A stretch of DNA of 64,000 bases from Corallococcus sp. EGB (GTDB taxonomy: Bacteria; Myxococcota; Myxococcia; Myxococcales; Myxococcaceae). The DNA is taken from contig NZ_CP079946.1 of the NCBI RefSeq assembly GCF_019968905.1, positions 1,364,001 through 1,428,000 of the forward strand, in the 5' to 3' direction. Shown one piece after another: positions 11,873 through 20,889 of this stretch (the stretch's first letter is position 1; the number at the start of each line of letters is the position of its first letter). The position numbers were made by a program, and so were the translations under genes. The notes under the pieces are model-generated. The model searched no databases. It worked only from the letters and a program-made list of their open reading frames with translations, and was not told the DNA's origin.

Positions 11873-12898
11873 ATGTCCGACACCGCCGAGTCCTTCCACG
11901 GCCACGCCCACCACGCCGCCCCCGTCCCGGAAGGGGTGACGGTGCGGCACGACTGGTCGCTCGCGGAGGTGAAGGCGCTGTACCAGTTGCCGCTGCTGGA
12001 CCTCGTGCACAAGGCGCAGACGGTGCACCGGCAGGTGTTCGTGGAGAACAAGGTGCAGCTGTGCTCGCTGCTCTCCATCAAGACGGGGGGATGTCCCGAG
12101 GACTGCGCGTACTGCCCGCAGGCGGCTCGCTACAAGACGGGCGTGAAGGCGGAGAAGCTGATGGCGGTGCCGGAGGTGCTGGCCGCCGCGTCCCAGGCGC
12201 GCGCCGCCGGGGCCACCCGCTTCTGCATGGGCGCCGCGTGGCGTGAGGTGAAGGACGGCCCGCAGTTCGACAGCGTGCTGGAGATGGTGAAGGGCGTGCG
12301 GGCCCTGGGCATGGAGGCGTGCGCCACGCTGGGCATGCTCACCGACAGTCAGGCGAAGCGCCTGCGCGAGGCGGGGCTGTCCGCGTACAACCACAACCTG
12401 GATACCTCTCCGGAGCACTACGGCGACATCATCTCCACCCGCACCTATGACGACCGGCTGAAGACGCTCAACCGGGTGCGCGACGCGGGCATCTCCGTGT
12501 GCTGCGGAGGCATCATCGGCATGGGCGAGTCCGTGGACGACCGCTGCAACCTGCTGCGCACGCTGGCCAACCAGGAGGTGCACCCGGAGTCGGTGCCCAT
12601 CAACGCGCTGGTGGCCGTGGAGGGCACGCCGCTGTCCGACCAGCAGCGCGTGGAGACGGTGGACATGGTGCGCACCATCGCCACCGCGCGCCTGCTCATG
12701 CCGCAGTCCATGGTGCGCCTGTCCGCGGGCCGCATGCAGATGAACGAAGAGGCGCAGCTGCTCTGCATGATGGCGGGCGCCAACTCGCTCTTCTTCGGGG
12801 AGAAGCTGCTCACCACCGGCAACCCCGAGTACACCCAGGACATGGCGCTCCTGGAGAAGGCGGGCATCCGCCCCCTGGAGCCCCGGCAGGACCGGTGA
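11873..12898 (+). CDS. bioB: biotin synthase BioB
   Basis: 341 residues, radical-SAM enzyme that inserts sulfur into dethiobiotin. The [4Fe-4S] motif CPEDCAYC (CxxxCxxC, about residues 77-84) is intact, as are later motifs [10 protein letters not shown] and the region supplying [2Fe-2S] ligands ([20 protein letters not shown]). ATG 11873 is chosen because CAAGGAG precedes it by about nine bases; the longer frame upstream crosses the operator. First gene of bioBFD; its stop overlaps the bioF GTG by four bases (GTGA), implying translational coupling. Confidence 0.97.
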   Translation: MSDTAESFHGHAHHAAPVPEGVTVRHDWSLAEVKALYQLPLLDLVHKAQTVHRQVFVENKVQLCSLLSIKTGGCPEDCAYCPQAARYKTGVKAEKLMAVPEVLAAASQARAAGATRFCMGAAWREVKDGPQFDSVLEMVKGVRALGMEACATLGMLTDSQAKRLREAGLSAYNHNLDTSPEHYGDIISTRTYDDRLKTLNRVRDAGISVCCGGIIGMGESVDDRCNLLRTLANQEVHPESVPINALVAVEGTPLSDQQRVETVDMVRTIATARLLMPQSMVRLSAGRMQMNEEAQLLCMMAGANSLFFGEKLLTTGNPEYTQDMALLEKAGIRPLEPRQDR

Positions 12899-14076
12899 GC
12901 TCCGTCACGCAGGTCGCGGACCGCTGGGCGCGCGAGGACCTGGAGGCCCTGTCCGCGAGGGGCCTCCGCCGCGCGCTGGAGCCGCTCGATTCGCCCCAGG
13001 GCGCGGAGGTGCGCCTGGGGGACGAGCGGCTGGTCAACTTCTCCTCCAATGACTACCTGGGCCTCGCGGCGTCGCCCGCCGTGCGCGCCGCCGCGGCGTC
13101 CGCGCTGGAGCGTTACGGCGTGGGCACCGGCGCCAGCCGCCTCGTCGTGGGGGACATGGTGCCGCATCAGCGGCTGGAGGCGCGGCTCGCCCGCTTCGAG
13201 CGCGCGGAGGCCGTGCGCCTCTTCAACTCCGGCTACGCGGCCAACACCGGCATCCTGCCCGCGCTGGTGGGCCCCGGCGACGCGGTGTTCTCCGACGCGC
13301 TCAACCACGCCTCGCTGGTGGACGGCTGCCGGCTGTCGCGCGCGCGCGTCGTCGTCTATCCGCACTCGGACGTGGCCGCGCTCACCCACGCGCTCGCGCA
13401 GACGCCCGCGCGGCGCAAGCTGGTGGTCACCGACAGCGTGTTCTCCATGGATGGGGACGTGGCCCCGCTGCGCGAGCTGGTGGCCGCGTGCGAGGCCCAC
13501 GGCGCCGCGCTGATGGTGGACGAGGCGCACGCCACCGGCGTCCTGGGGGCGCGCGGCGCGGGGCTGTGCGAGGCGCTGGGCGTGGAGGAGCGCGTGGACC
13601 TGCGCATGGGCACGCTGAGCAAGGCGCTGGGCGGGCTGGGGGCGTACGTGGCCACCTCGCGCGCGGTGGCGGACCTGCTGGTGAGCCGCGCACGGCCCTT
13701 CGTCTATTCCACCGCGCTGCCCGCCGCCCTGTGCGCCGCCGCCGAGCGCGCCGTGGACCTGGTGGAGCACGACCCCGTTCCGCGTGAGCGGCTGTGGGGG
13801 CACATCCGTCGTTTCACCGAGGGTCTGCGGGCGCTGGGACTGCCCGCTGAACCCCGGAGCGCCATCTTCCCGGTCATCCTGGGCGAGCCGTCCCGCGCGC
13901 TGGATGCGGCCGGTCGCCTGCGCGAGGCGGGCCTCCTGGTGAAGGCCATCCGCCCGCCCACCGTGCCGGACGGCACCAGCCGGCTTCGCTTCTGTCTCTC
14001 CGCGGCCCACACGACGGGCCACATCGACCTGGCGCTGGAGGCCCTGCGCCGGGTGGGAGTCTCCCGTGGCACCTGA
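12895..14076 (+). CDS. bioF: 8-amino-7-oxononanoate synthase BioF
   Basis: 393 residues, PLP-dependent alpha-oxoamine synthase condensing pimeloyl-thioester with alanine. Diagnostic segments: [10 protein letters not shown] near 40, [13 protein letters not shown] near 75-88, [12 protein letters not shown] near 135, [10 protein letters not shown] near 205, and the PLP lysine in GTLSKALGG near 240. The start is GTG 12895, which overlaps the bioB stop as GTGA. It is followed by bioD with an 11-base overlap. The three overlaps suggest a single tightly coupled operon; bioA and a pimeloyl-ACP pathway gene are not in the window. Confidence 0.96.
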   Translation: MSSVTQVADRWAREDLEALSARGLRRALEPLDSPQGAEVRLGDERLVNFSSNDYLGLAASPAVRAAAASALERYGVGTGASRLVVGDMVPHQRLEARLARFERAEAVRLFNSGYAANTGILPALVGPGDAVFSDALNHASLVDGCRLSRARVVVYPHSDVAALTHALAQTPARRKLVVTDSVFSMDGDVAPLRELVAACEAHGAALMVDEAHATGVLGARGAGLCEALGVEERVDLRMGTLSKALGGLGAYVATSRAVADLLVSRARPFVYSTALPAALCAAAERAVDLVEHDPVPRERLWGHIRRFTEGLRALGLPAEPRSAIFPVILGEPSRALDAAGRLREAGLLVKAIRPPTVPDGTSRLRFCLSAAHTTGHIDLALEALRRVGVSRGT

Positions 14077-14761
14077 GGCACTCCAGTTCTTCGTCACCGG
14101 CACGGACACGGGCGTGGGCAAGACGCAGGTGTCGTGCGCGCTGCTGTCGCTCCTGAAGGACGCGGGCCATGCGCCCCAGGGTTTCAAGCCCTACGAGAGC
14201 GGCTGCGCGTCCCTGCGCGCCCCGGCGGACGCGCTGTCCATGCGCGAGGCCGCGGGCAGCACGCTGCCGGTGGACGCCGTGTGTCCGCACCGCTTCAAGG
14301 CGCCGCTGGCCCCGGGCATCGCCGCGGCCCGGTTGGGAAGGGAGCCGGACTTCCGCGTGACGCTGGACGCGTGGAAGCGGCTGAAGGGCGGATCCGTGGT
14401 GGTGGAGGGGGCAGGGGGGCTGTTCGTGCCGGTGGATTCGAAGCGCGACGTGGTGGACCTGATCCAGGCCTTCCGCCTGCCGGTGGTGCTGGTGGCGCGC
14501 GCGGGGCTGGGCACGCTCAACCATGTAGCGCTGTCGCTGGAGGCGCTCGCGGCGCGGAGGGTGTCCGTGCGGGCGGTGGTGCTGTCGCGCGGGGTGCCCG
14601 GGCGCGATCTGGCGGAGCGGGACAACCGCCGCTACCTCGAGGCCCGCCACGGCGTGGAGGTGCTGGGGCCCGTGCCGTATGTGGAGGACCCGAGAAAGCG
14701 CCGGCAGGCCTTCCGGCGGGCGCTGGCGCCGCTGGTGCCCGAACGCGCGCAGGGCCGATAA
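14066..14761 (+). CDS. bioD: dethiobiotin synthetase BioD
   Basis: 231 residues. ATP-dependent ring closure of 7,8-diaminopelargonate. P-loop GTDTGVGKT at about 11-19, the substrate lysine region FKPYESGC (about 40-47), and the [13 protein letters not shown] motif (about 111-123) are all present. Start GTG 14066 inside the end of bioF. A run of about 117 bases without a gene follows, so the operon probably ends here. Confidence 0.95.
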   Translation: MAPEALQFFVTGTDTGVGKTQVSCALLSLLKDAGHAPQGFKPYESGCASLRAPADALSMREAAGSTLPVDAVCPHRFKAPLAPGIAAARLGREPDFRVTLDAWKRLKGGSVVVEGAGGLFVPVDSKRDVVDLIQAFRLPVVLVARAGLGTLNHVALSLEALAARRVSVRAVVLSRGVPGRDLAERDNRRYLEARHGVEVLGPVPYVEDPRKRRQAFRRALAPLVPERAQGR

Positions 14762-14878
14762 ATCGGCCTCCGGCGCATTCGCCACCGGGCCCGCGTGCTA
14801 CAGGCCGCGCAAGTTTTCGCGTGGTGGTGGCCGTGATCTGGACGTGACATTTGTTCCGCGCGAGAAAGCCGGGCACGA

Positions 14879-15157
14879 ATGGCGGACATCATCGACATCA
14901 CGCTCCTCGCGGACGTCCGGCGCTTCTTCCAGAAGCTCATTGAACAGCGCGGGCTGTCCTACTTCCTCCAGAAAGACGGTCCGCGGCTGTTCCAGATTGA
15001 GCCGTCGAAGGTCGAGCTGGTCCTGCGCACCGCGGTCCGCACCCGGAACCCGGAGCTGCCCGCGCCTCACGAGAAGGCCATCGAGCACTGCCGCCTGGAG
15101 CTGCGCCGCGAGCTGATCCGCCGCGTGGCCAGCGCCATGCTCCAGACGGGGCTGTGA
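14879..15157 (+). CDS. small conserved-looking protein, unknown
   Basis: 92 residues, soluble, no signal peptide. The sequence alternates helices with many charged residues (ADVRRFFQKLIEQRGLSYFL; HEKAIEHCRLELRRELIRRV). No motif is recognised. It begins with ATG 14879 about 13 bases after GCGCGAGAAAG. Its TGA overlaps the GTG of the following aminotransferase gene (GTGA), so the two are likely co-translated; it could be a small partner of that enzyme. Confidence 0.7.
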   Translation: MADIIDITLLADVRRFFQKLIEQRGLSYFLQKDGPRLFQIEPSKVELVLRTAVRTRNPELPAPHEKAIEHCRLELRRELIRRVASAMLQTGL

Positions 15158-16446
15158 GCCGCTTCTCGCTCCGCACCGGCTTCCCGCGCACCCTCAACCC
15201 GCTCTCCCAGGCCGTCGCCGAGCGCCACGCGCGCGGGCTGCCCCTGCTGGACCTGGCGGAGACCAACCCCACGCGCGTGGGGCTGCCCCTGCCCGGCGCG
15301 GAGCTCCTGCTGGCGGGCGCGGCCTCTCCCCATCCACCGGAGCCCGTCGCTGGACGCGGCGGCCCGGCGCCGTCGAAGGCCCGTGACGGCGCCCTGCCGG
15401 CTCCGCCAGGAGAAGGTGGCAGCGCGGCGCCCTCGCCCTTCAGCTACGCGCCGGAGCCCTTCGGCCTCGCGTCCGCGCGCGAGGCCGTGGCCGCGCACCT
15501 GTCCCGGCGGGATGCGCCCGCGGAGGCCGCGCACGTCGTCCTCTCCGCCAGCACCAGCGAGGCCTACGGCTGGCTCCTGAAGCTGCTGTGCGACCCGGGC
15601 GACACCGTCCTGGTCCCCGCGCCCGGCTACCCGCTGGTGGACGTGCTGGCGCGCCTGGAGGCTGTCCACACGCGCTCCTACCGCCTGCCCGCCGTGCACG
15701 GCTTCGGCCTGGACGCGTCCCGCGTGGAGGCCGCCGTGGACGCGCGCACGCGCGCGGTGGTGGTGGTGAACCCCGGCAACCCCACCGGCCACTTCCTGCA
15801 CGAGGACGAGCTCCACGCGCTTGTGGACGTGTGCGCGCGCCACGGGCTGGCGCTCGTCTGCGACGAGGTGTTCTCCGACTTCGCGTGGGACGCGGAGCCG
15901 GGGCGCGTGACGAGCGTGGCGGGGCGGAGCCTGCCGTGCCTGACGTTCTCGCTCTCCGGCCTGTCCAAGGTGGCGGGCCTGCCCGGCATGAAGCTGGCGT
16001 GGCTGCACGTGGGCGGCCCCGCGCACGCGCGCGACGAGGCCCTGGCCCGGCTGGAGGACGTGGCGGACGCGGCGCTGTCGGTGGCCACGCCCGTGCAACT
16101 CGCGCTGCCCCGGTTGCTCGCCCACGCGCCGCGCTTCCAGCAGGCGCTGCTGGAGCGGGTGAGGGGCAACCGGGAGCGGTTGATGCAGGCGCGCCCGGTG
16201 GACGCCGCGTGGGACGTGGTGCCCGCGCACGGCGGCTGGAGCGCGGTGCTGCGCATCCCCCATCACCCCGGAGAGGAGGCCACCTGCCTCAAGCTCCTGG
16301 AGGAGGGGGTGCGCGTGCAGCCAGGGTACTTCCACGACTTCGGCGGCGGTGCGTACCTCGTGCTGTCCCTGTTGCCGACGCCCGAGGTCTTCACCGCCGC
16401 CCTGGAGCCGCTGACGCGCGTGCTCAGTCCGTCGGCGGGTCGATGA
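15154..16446 (+). CDS. class I/II PLP-dependent aminotransferase
   Basis: 430 residues. Aspartate-aminotransferase fold: cofactor-binding VLSASTSEAYGWLLKLL (about 128-144), VVVVNPGNPTG (about 204-214), DEVFSDF (about 240), and the PLP lysine in LSGLSKVAGLPGMKL (about 268-282). The C-terminal arginine region is plausible. The substrate cannot be named. Residues about 50-95 are an unusual Pro/Gly/Ala-rich insertion between the first and second conserved blocks. Start GTG 15154 coupled to the preceding small gene. Its 3' end overlaps the convergent binding-protein gene by 23 bases. Confidence 0.85.
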   Translation: MSRFSLRTGFPRTLNPLSQAVAERHARGLPLLDLAETNPTRVGLPLPGAELLLAGAASPHPPEPVAGRGGPAPSKARDGALPAPPGEGGSAAPSPFSYAPEPFGLASAREAVAAHLSRRDAPAEAAHVVLSASTSEAYGWLLKLLCDPGDTVLVPAPGYPLVDVLARLEAVHTRSYRLPAVHGFGLDASRVEAAVDARTRAVVVVNPGNPTGHFLHEDELHALVDVCARHGLALVCDEVFSDFAWDAEPGRVTSVAGRSLPCLTFSLSGLSKVAGLPGMKLAWLHVGGPAHARDEALARLEDVADAALSVATPVQLALPRLLAHAPRFQQALLERVRGNRERLMQARPVDAAWDVVPAHGGWSAVLRIPHHPGEEATCLKLLEEGVRVQPGYFHDFGGGAYLVLSLLPTPEVFTAALEPLTRVLSPSAGR

Positions 16447-17863
16447 GCTGCACGGTCTTGAAGGTGGTGCCCGTCACCTTGAACAGCTCGTAGGGGGAGG
16501 GCGCCTCGCCCGTCTCGTTGTTGAAGTTCAGCTCGCCGCTGGCGCCCTTGACGTCGATGACGGTGCCCGCGCGCAGCGCCTCGCGCGCCGCGGTGAACTG
16601 CGTGGGGCCCAGGGGATAGACGGTCGCTGTCTGGCCGGAGGCGGGCGTCAGCTTCGTGAGCCCCTCCGCGATGCGGGGGCCGGTCACCGGCTGCGGGTTG
16701 TTGTTGTCACCGCCCACCGCGTACGCCGCGCCCAGCGCCACGAGGTACATGGCGTCGTACGCGTGCGTGACGAAGGAGTACTGCCCGGGGTCCGTGCTGT
16801 AGGCCGTGATGAAGCGGTCCGCGAAGAGCTTGTAGGTGGAGTCGCTGGGACGCGCGGACGCGGGCGCCGTGCCGTACGTGCCCGACAGCTCCGTCTCGAC
16901 CTCCTTGCGCGAGGTCAGCAGGGTGCGGTCCTTGCTGGCGTCGGTGAGGAACCAGCGGTTGCCGTAGGCCATGCCCACCTTCTTGTCGATGGCCTCCAGC
17001 AGCAGGCGGGAGTTGTCCTCGGGGAAGCCCGCCAGCACCGTCAGGTCCGGCTTGAAGGACACCAGCCGGGTCACCGCGCCGCTCACGGACTCGTTGCGCG
17101 TGTACTGCGCGCCCGTGACGTTGTCCTTGTTGGGGATGCGGTTCTGGATGGCGTCGAACAGGCCCGTGCCGTACGAGTCACTCACGTACGCCACGCCCAC
17201 CTTGGTCGGAGGGGTGAACGTCACGCCCGGGTCGTTGATGGGCGTGACGCCCTGGAGCACGTTCGCGATGACGCGGCCCTGGAGCACGTCCGAGGGCGTG
17301 GTGCGCCAGACCAGGCCCACCGTGCCGCCGTTCTTGTCCGACAGCGTGGTGAACGCGGAGCTCGTTGCCGTGTGGCTCATCAAGAGCACGTTCTTGGGCG
17401 TGGTGACCTCGGAGAGGGCGAGCGTCTGCGCGCTGCCCGCGCTGATGATTGCCACCGCGCCCTTGTCGTTCACCATCCAGCTGGCCTGCGTCACGGCCCG
17501 GTTCGGGTCCGCGCCGGTGTCGCAGACGTACATCACGAACTGGCGGCCACCCACGCCCTGCGCCTGGTTGATCTCATCCAGCGCCAGCTTCAGCCCGTTG
17601 AAGCGCTGCTGTTCAATCTCCGCGTTGCCGCTCGCGTTGGTGAGCGGCAGCGCCGCGCCCAGCACGATGGGGTTCGCCGCGGACGTGGCGCCCACCACCT
17701 GGTCGCACCCCGCGGGCTGCGGCAGGCAGTAGCCGGACGTGCAGACGCTGTTGGCGCCGCAGTCACTGCTCGTCGTGCATTCGGAGAGGCCGCCCGCCGT
17801 GGTGAAGCTGCACCCGGACGACAGCAGCGCCATACCCAACGTCATCATTCCCAGCGCGCGCAT
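16424..17863 (-). CDS. branched-chain-amino-acid-type (type I periplasmic-binding fold) lipoprotein
   Basis: 479 residues. Lipoprotein signal (LLSSGCS, Cys 18) followed by a small Cys-rich EGF-like/secretory pattern (CTTSSDCGANSVCTSGYC) at about 28-46 often seen in myxobacterial outer lipoproteins. Residues about 64-470 match the Leu/Ile/Val-binding receptor family: IVLGAALPLTNASG, NGLKLALDEINQAQGVGGR, AIISAGSAQTLALSEV. No transporter permease or ATPase genes adjoin, so it may sense rather than import. It is translated after the TPR protein upstream; their stop and start share one base (TGATG). Confidence 0.82.
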   Translation of the reverse strand: MRALGMMTLGMALLSSGCSFTTAGGLSECTTSSDCGANSVCTSGYCLPQPAGCDQVVGATSAANPIVLGAALPLTNASGNAEIEQQRFNGLKLALDEINQAQGVGGRQFVMYVCDTGADPNRAVTQASWMVNDKGAVAIISAGSAQTLALSEVTTPKNVLLMSHTATSSAFTTLSDKNGGTVGLVWRTTPSDVLQGRVIANVLQGVTPINDPGVTFTPPTKVGVAYVSDSYGTGLFDAIQNRIPNKDNVTGAQYTRNESVSGAVTRLVSFKPDLTVLAGFPEDNSRLLLEAIDKKVGMAYGNRWFLTDASKDRTLLTSRKEVETELSGTYGTAPASARPSDSTYKLFADRFITAYSTDPGQYSFVTHAYDAMYLVALGAAYAVGGDNNNPQPVTGPRIAEGLTKLTPASGQTATVYPLGPTQFTAAREALRAGTVIDVKGASGELNFNNETGEAPSPYELFKVTGTTFKTVQLIDPPTD

Positions 17864-18693
17864 CAGAAACGTCCCTCCATGCCAATGCCGGTGCCACGCG
17901 GCGCGAACGTCACGCGGACCTCGCCCTGCGCGGGAGGGCCTTCCTTGGGGTACAGGATGATGGCGGTGATGGCCCCCGCGAGCCCCACGCCGAAGCCGAT
18001 GTCCGCGAGCAGCGCCTTGCTCTTGGTGCTGTCCGACAGCCGCTGCTTGTCCGCGAGCGTCTTCGCGTTGTCGAACTGCTCGCGCTGGTCGCGCGCCTGC
18101 AATCCGAAGATGACGCCCGCGCCCACGCCCAGCACCGCCACGCCGCCCGTGGCGAACGCCGCGATGCGCTGGTTGCGGTAGGACTTGATGGCCCGGTTCA
18201 GCTCCGCCTGGCGCTGGCGCTCGCTCTCGTCCTGCGCGCGCCGGGCCGTGGCCTGCTCCTCCTCCGCCCGCTGCCGCGCGGCGTCCGCCTCCGCCTCCAG
18301 GCGCTTCTTCTCCGCGTCCGCCGCCGCCGCCGCCTGGTCCTCGCGGTCCAGCTGCACGCGGAGCCGGTCGATGGCGCGGTTGCTGTTCTTCAGGAGGGTG
18401 GGGTCGGTGTCCTCGCTGGAGGACGTGACGTATTGCCGGTAGTAGGTCATCGCCTCGCGGGGCTCGCCCGCGTACTCCAGCGCCACGGCGATGTTGTAGA
18501 CGAGCCGCGGGTGCGGCTGTGCCTCGTTGGCCTGCTTCAATGCCTCCGCCGCCTCGCGGTACTTGCCCGCGTCATAGAGGCGCTTGCCCTCCTTCAGGAG
18601 GGCCTGCACGTTGACCTTGGAGCCACCCCGCTGCGCCAGGGCGGACCCTGGCGCCAGCGCCAGCGCAAGCGACAACACGAAAACCAGTCTCAT
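17863..18693 (-). CDS. secreted TPR protein with coiled coil and two C-terminal membrane helices
   Basis: 276 residues. Signal peptide 1-20 (ALALAPGSALAQ). Residues about 28-95 hold two TPR-like helix pairs (LLKEGKRLYDAGKYREAAEA; RLVYNIAVALEYAGEPREAM). Residues 105-170 are a Glu/Ala/Arg-rich coiled coil, then two hydrophobic helices (IAAFATGGVAVLGVGAGVIF and IGFGVGLAGAITAIIL). This layout is frequent in myxobacterial exported proteins of unknown role. Operon with the following binding lipoprotein. Confidence 0.78.
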   Translation of the reverse strand: MRLVFVLSLALALAPGSALAQRGGSKVNVQALLKEGKRLYDAGKYREAAEALKQANEAQPHPRLVYNIAVALEYAGEPREAMTYYRQYVTSSSEDTDPTLLKNSNRAIDRLRVQLDREDQAAAAADAEKKRLEAEADAARQRAEEEQATARRAQDESERQRQAELNRAIKSYRNQRIAAFATGGVAVLGVGAGVIFGLQARDQREQFDNAKTLADKQRLSDSTKSKALLADIGFGVGLAGAITAIILYPKEGPPAQGEVRVTFAPRGTGIGMEGRF

Positions 18694-18744
18694 GGGGCCG
18701 GAAGCCTACCGCCGAACATTCCGGCCGTCGAAGCACTGGCCCCT

Positions 18745-18770
18745 TGAAAAAGCACCGGGGCCACCCCCGG
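18745..18770 (-). terminator. intrinsic terminator after the PEP carboxykinase gene
   Basis: Read on the minus strand: CCGGGG-GTGG-CCCCGG, then TGCTTTTTC. The 6-bp GC stem with a T tract lies 61 bases beyond the carboxykinase stop and before the start of the next same-strand gene. Confidence 0.6.
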
Positions 18771-18831
18771 CTCCGTATCACCCGGAGCGGAAGCGGCCCC
18801 GTACAGGGCCTTCCCTGGCGTCAGACGGCGC

Positions 18832-20625
18832 TCAGCCGTCCAGGCGCGCGATGAGCAGCTTGCGCTGGAGCATCAGGGCCTCGGGGGCCTTGGTGCCCAG
18901 CTGCTCGAAGAAGACCTCCTGGCTCTTGAGCTCGGTCTTCCACTCGTCCTCCTTGATGGAGGTGGCCTCCTGGACGGCCTCTTCGGTCAGGTCCAGGCCC
19001 TTCAGGTTGAGGCCCTGGTCCTGGCGCGGCACCCAGCCCAGGAGCGTCTCCTGCGTGGGGACGCGGCCCTGCACGCGGTTCACGATCCACTCCAGGACGC
19101 GCATGTTCTCGCCGAAGCCCGGCCAGATGAACTTGCCGTTCTTGTCCTGGCGGAACCAGTTGACCTGGAAGATCTTCGGCAGCTGGGGGATGGACTTCTG
19201 CATGTCCAGCCAGTGCTGGAGGTAGTCACCCATGTGGTAGCCGCAGAAGGGCAGCATGGCCATGGGGTCGCGGCGCACGACGCCCACCTTGCCGGTGGCC
19301 GCCGCGGTCGTCTCCGAGCCCATGGTGGCGCCCAGGAACACGCCGTGGGTCCAGTTGAAGGCCTGGATGACCAGCGGGACGGTGGTGGAGCGGCGGCCGC
19401 CGAAGATGATGGCGCTGATGGGAACGCCCATGGGGTCGTTCGCCTTGGCGCTCAGCACCGGGTTGTTGCTCATGGGCGCGGTGAAGCGGCTGTTCGGGTG
19501 CGCCGCCTTCTCCGCGCTGCCCTTCTTCCAGGGGCGGCCCTGCCAGTCGGTGAGCTCCTCGGGGACCTCGCCGTCCTTGCCCTCCCACCAGACGTCGCCG
19601 TCGGCGGTGAGCGCCACGTTCGTGAAGAGCGTGTCCTTGGAGATGGTCTCCATGGCGTTGGGGTTGGTCTTGTTGTTGGTGCCGGGCACCACGCCGAAGT
19701 AGCCGGCCTCCGGGTTGATGGCGTACAGGCGGCCATCCGGACCCGGGCGCATCCAGGCGATGTCGTCGCCCACGGTCTCGATCTTCCAGCCCGCGTACTC
19801 CTTGGGCGGGATCATCATGGCGAAGTTCGTCTTGCCGCACGCGGACGGGAAGGCGGCGGCGACGTAGGTCGTCTCACCCTTGGGGCTGGTGACGCCCAGG
19901 ATGAGCATGTGCTCGGCGAGCCAGCCCTCCTCGCGGCCCAGGTAGCTGCCGATGCGCAGCGCGAGGCATTTCTTCCCGAGCAGCACGTTGCCGCCATATC
20001 CGGAGCCGAAGCTCCAGATGGTGTTGTCCTGGGGGAAGTGGCAGATGTAGCGGCGGTCCGGGTTCACGTCGCCCGTGGAGTGCAGGCCGCGGTTGAAGTC
20101 GTCGCTGTCGCCCAGCATGTCCAGCGCGGCCTTCCCCATGCGGGTCATGATCCGCATGTTGAGCACCACGTAGTCGCTGTCCGTCAGCTCCACGCCAATC
20201 TTGGTGAAGGGGCTGCCCAGGGGGCCCATGGCGTAGGGCACCACGTACATGGTGCGGCCCTTCATGCAGCCCTGGAACAGGTGGCCCAGCTTCGTATAGG
20301 CCTCCTCCGGATCCATCCAGTTGTTGGTCGGGCCGGCGTCCGTCTTGTTGGGCGTACAGATGAACGTGAGGTGCTCGACGCGCGCCACGTCGTTGGGGTT
20401 GGAGCGGTGCAGGTAGCAGCCCGGGCGCTTCTGCGGGTTGAGCGGGATGAGCGTCCCGTCCTTCACCGCCTGCTCCGTGAGGCGCTGCTTCTCCGCCTCG
20501 GAGCCGTCGCACCAGACGATGCGGTCCGGCTGGGTCATCGCGGCCATCTTGGCCACCCAGGCCAGCAGCGTGGGGTTCTTCGTGGGCGCCTGCTCGGTGG
20601 CGGCGGCCGCTTGCGTCGAAGCCAT
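18832..20625 (-). CDS. pckG: phosphoenolpyruvate carboxykinase (GTP)
   Basis: 597 residues, the normal size for the GTP-specific enzyme, which converts oxaloacetate plus GTP to PEP in gluconeogenesis. The hyper-reactive-Cys P-loop FPSACGKTN (about 280-288), the metal/PEP motif [10 protein letters not shown] (about 305-314), [14 protein letters not shown], and the guanine-binding [11 protein letters not shown] are all present. ATG 20625 follows GAGGAG by six bases; the more upstream in-frame ATG (20649) adds only MKHPEETS. Divergent from the SLC13 transporter gene across a 264-base region with a palindrome. Confidence 0.97.
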   Translation of the reverse strand: MASTQAAAATEQAPTKNPTLLAWVAKMAAMTQPDRIVWCDGSEAEKQRLTEQAVKDGTLIPLNPQKRPGCYLHRSNPNDVARVEHLTFICTPNKTDAGPTNNWMDPEEAYTKLGHLFQGCMKGRTMYVVPYAMGPLGSPFTKIGVELTDSDYVVLNMRIMTRMGKAALDMLGDSDDFNRGLHSTGDVNPDRRYICHFPQDNTIWSFGSGYGGNVLLGKKCLALRIGSYLGREEGWLAEHMLILGVTSPKGETTYVAAAFPSACGKTNFAMMIPPKEYAGWKIETVGDDIAWMRPGPDGRLYAINPEAGYFGVVPGTNNKTNPNAMETISKDTLFTNVALTADGDVWWEGKDGEVPEELTDWQGRPWKKGSAEKAAHPNSRFTAPMSNNPVLSAKANDPMGVPISAIIFGGRRSTTVPLVIQAFNWTHGVFLGATMGSETTAAATGKVGVVRRDPMAMLPFCGYHMGDYLQHWLDMQKSIPQLPKIFQVNWFRQDKNGKFIWPGFGENMRVLEWIVNRVQGRVPTQETLLGWVPRQDQGLNLKGLDLTEEAVQEATSIKEDEWKTELKSQEVFFEQLGTKAPEALMLQRKLLIARLDG

Positions 20626-20796
20626 GGAGGTCTCCTCGGGGTGTTTCATTGCGTGGGGTCTTCCCGCATTCCGCGTCGTGCGAGGGGGGGAAACCCTACA
20701 GCGGAAGGAACACCAAACCTTCTGGACCGGGGGCCCAAAAGCAACTGACGTCCGGCAGTCAACCGGACTTTCGACCGCTTTGGCCTAATTCCACTT

Positions 20797-20816
20797 ATCA
20801 GCGCCCGGGCGCTCAT
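20797..20816. promoter_or_regulatory. 20-base near-perfect palindrome in the pckG/transporter divergent region
   Basis: ATCAGCGCCC followed by GGGCGCTCAT, one mismatch in ten pairs, 74 bases before the transporter start. A second smaller inverted repeat GTCCGG-N7-CCGGAC lies at 20750-20768. Possible operator shared by pckG and the transporter; no regulator can be named. Confidence 0.4.
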
Positions 20817-20889
20817 CAGTAAACGGCGCGGTGCGGCACATGCTGGCAGCGCACCGTGCCGTGCCCAGGTTGAGGGGGCGTCCGCGCCC

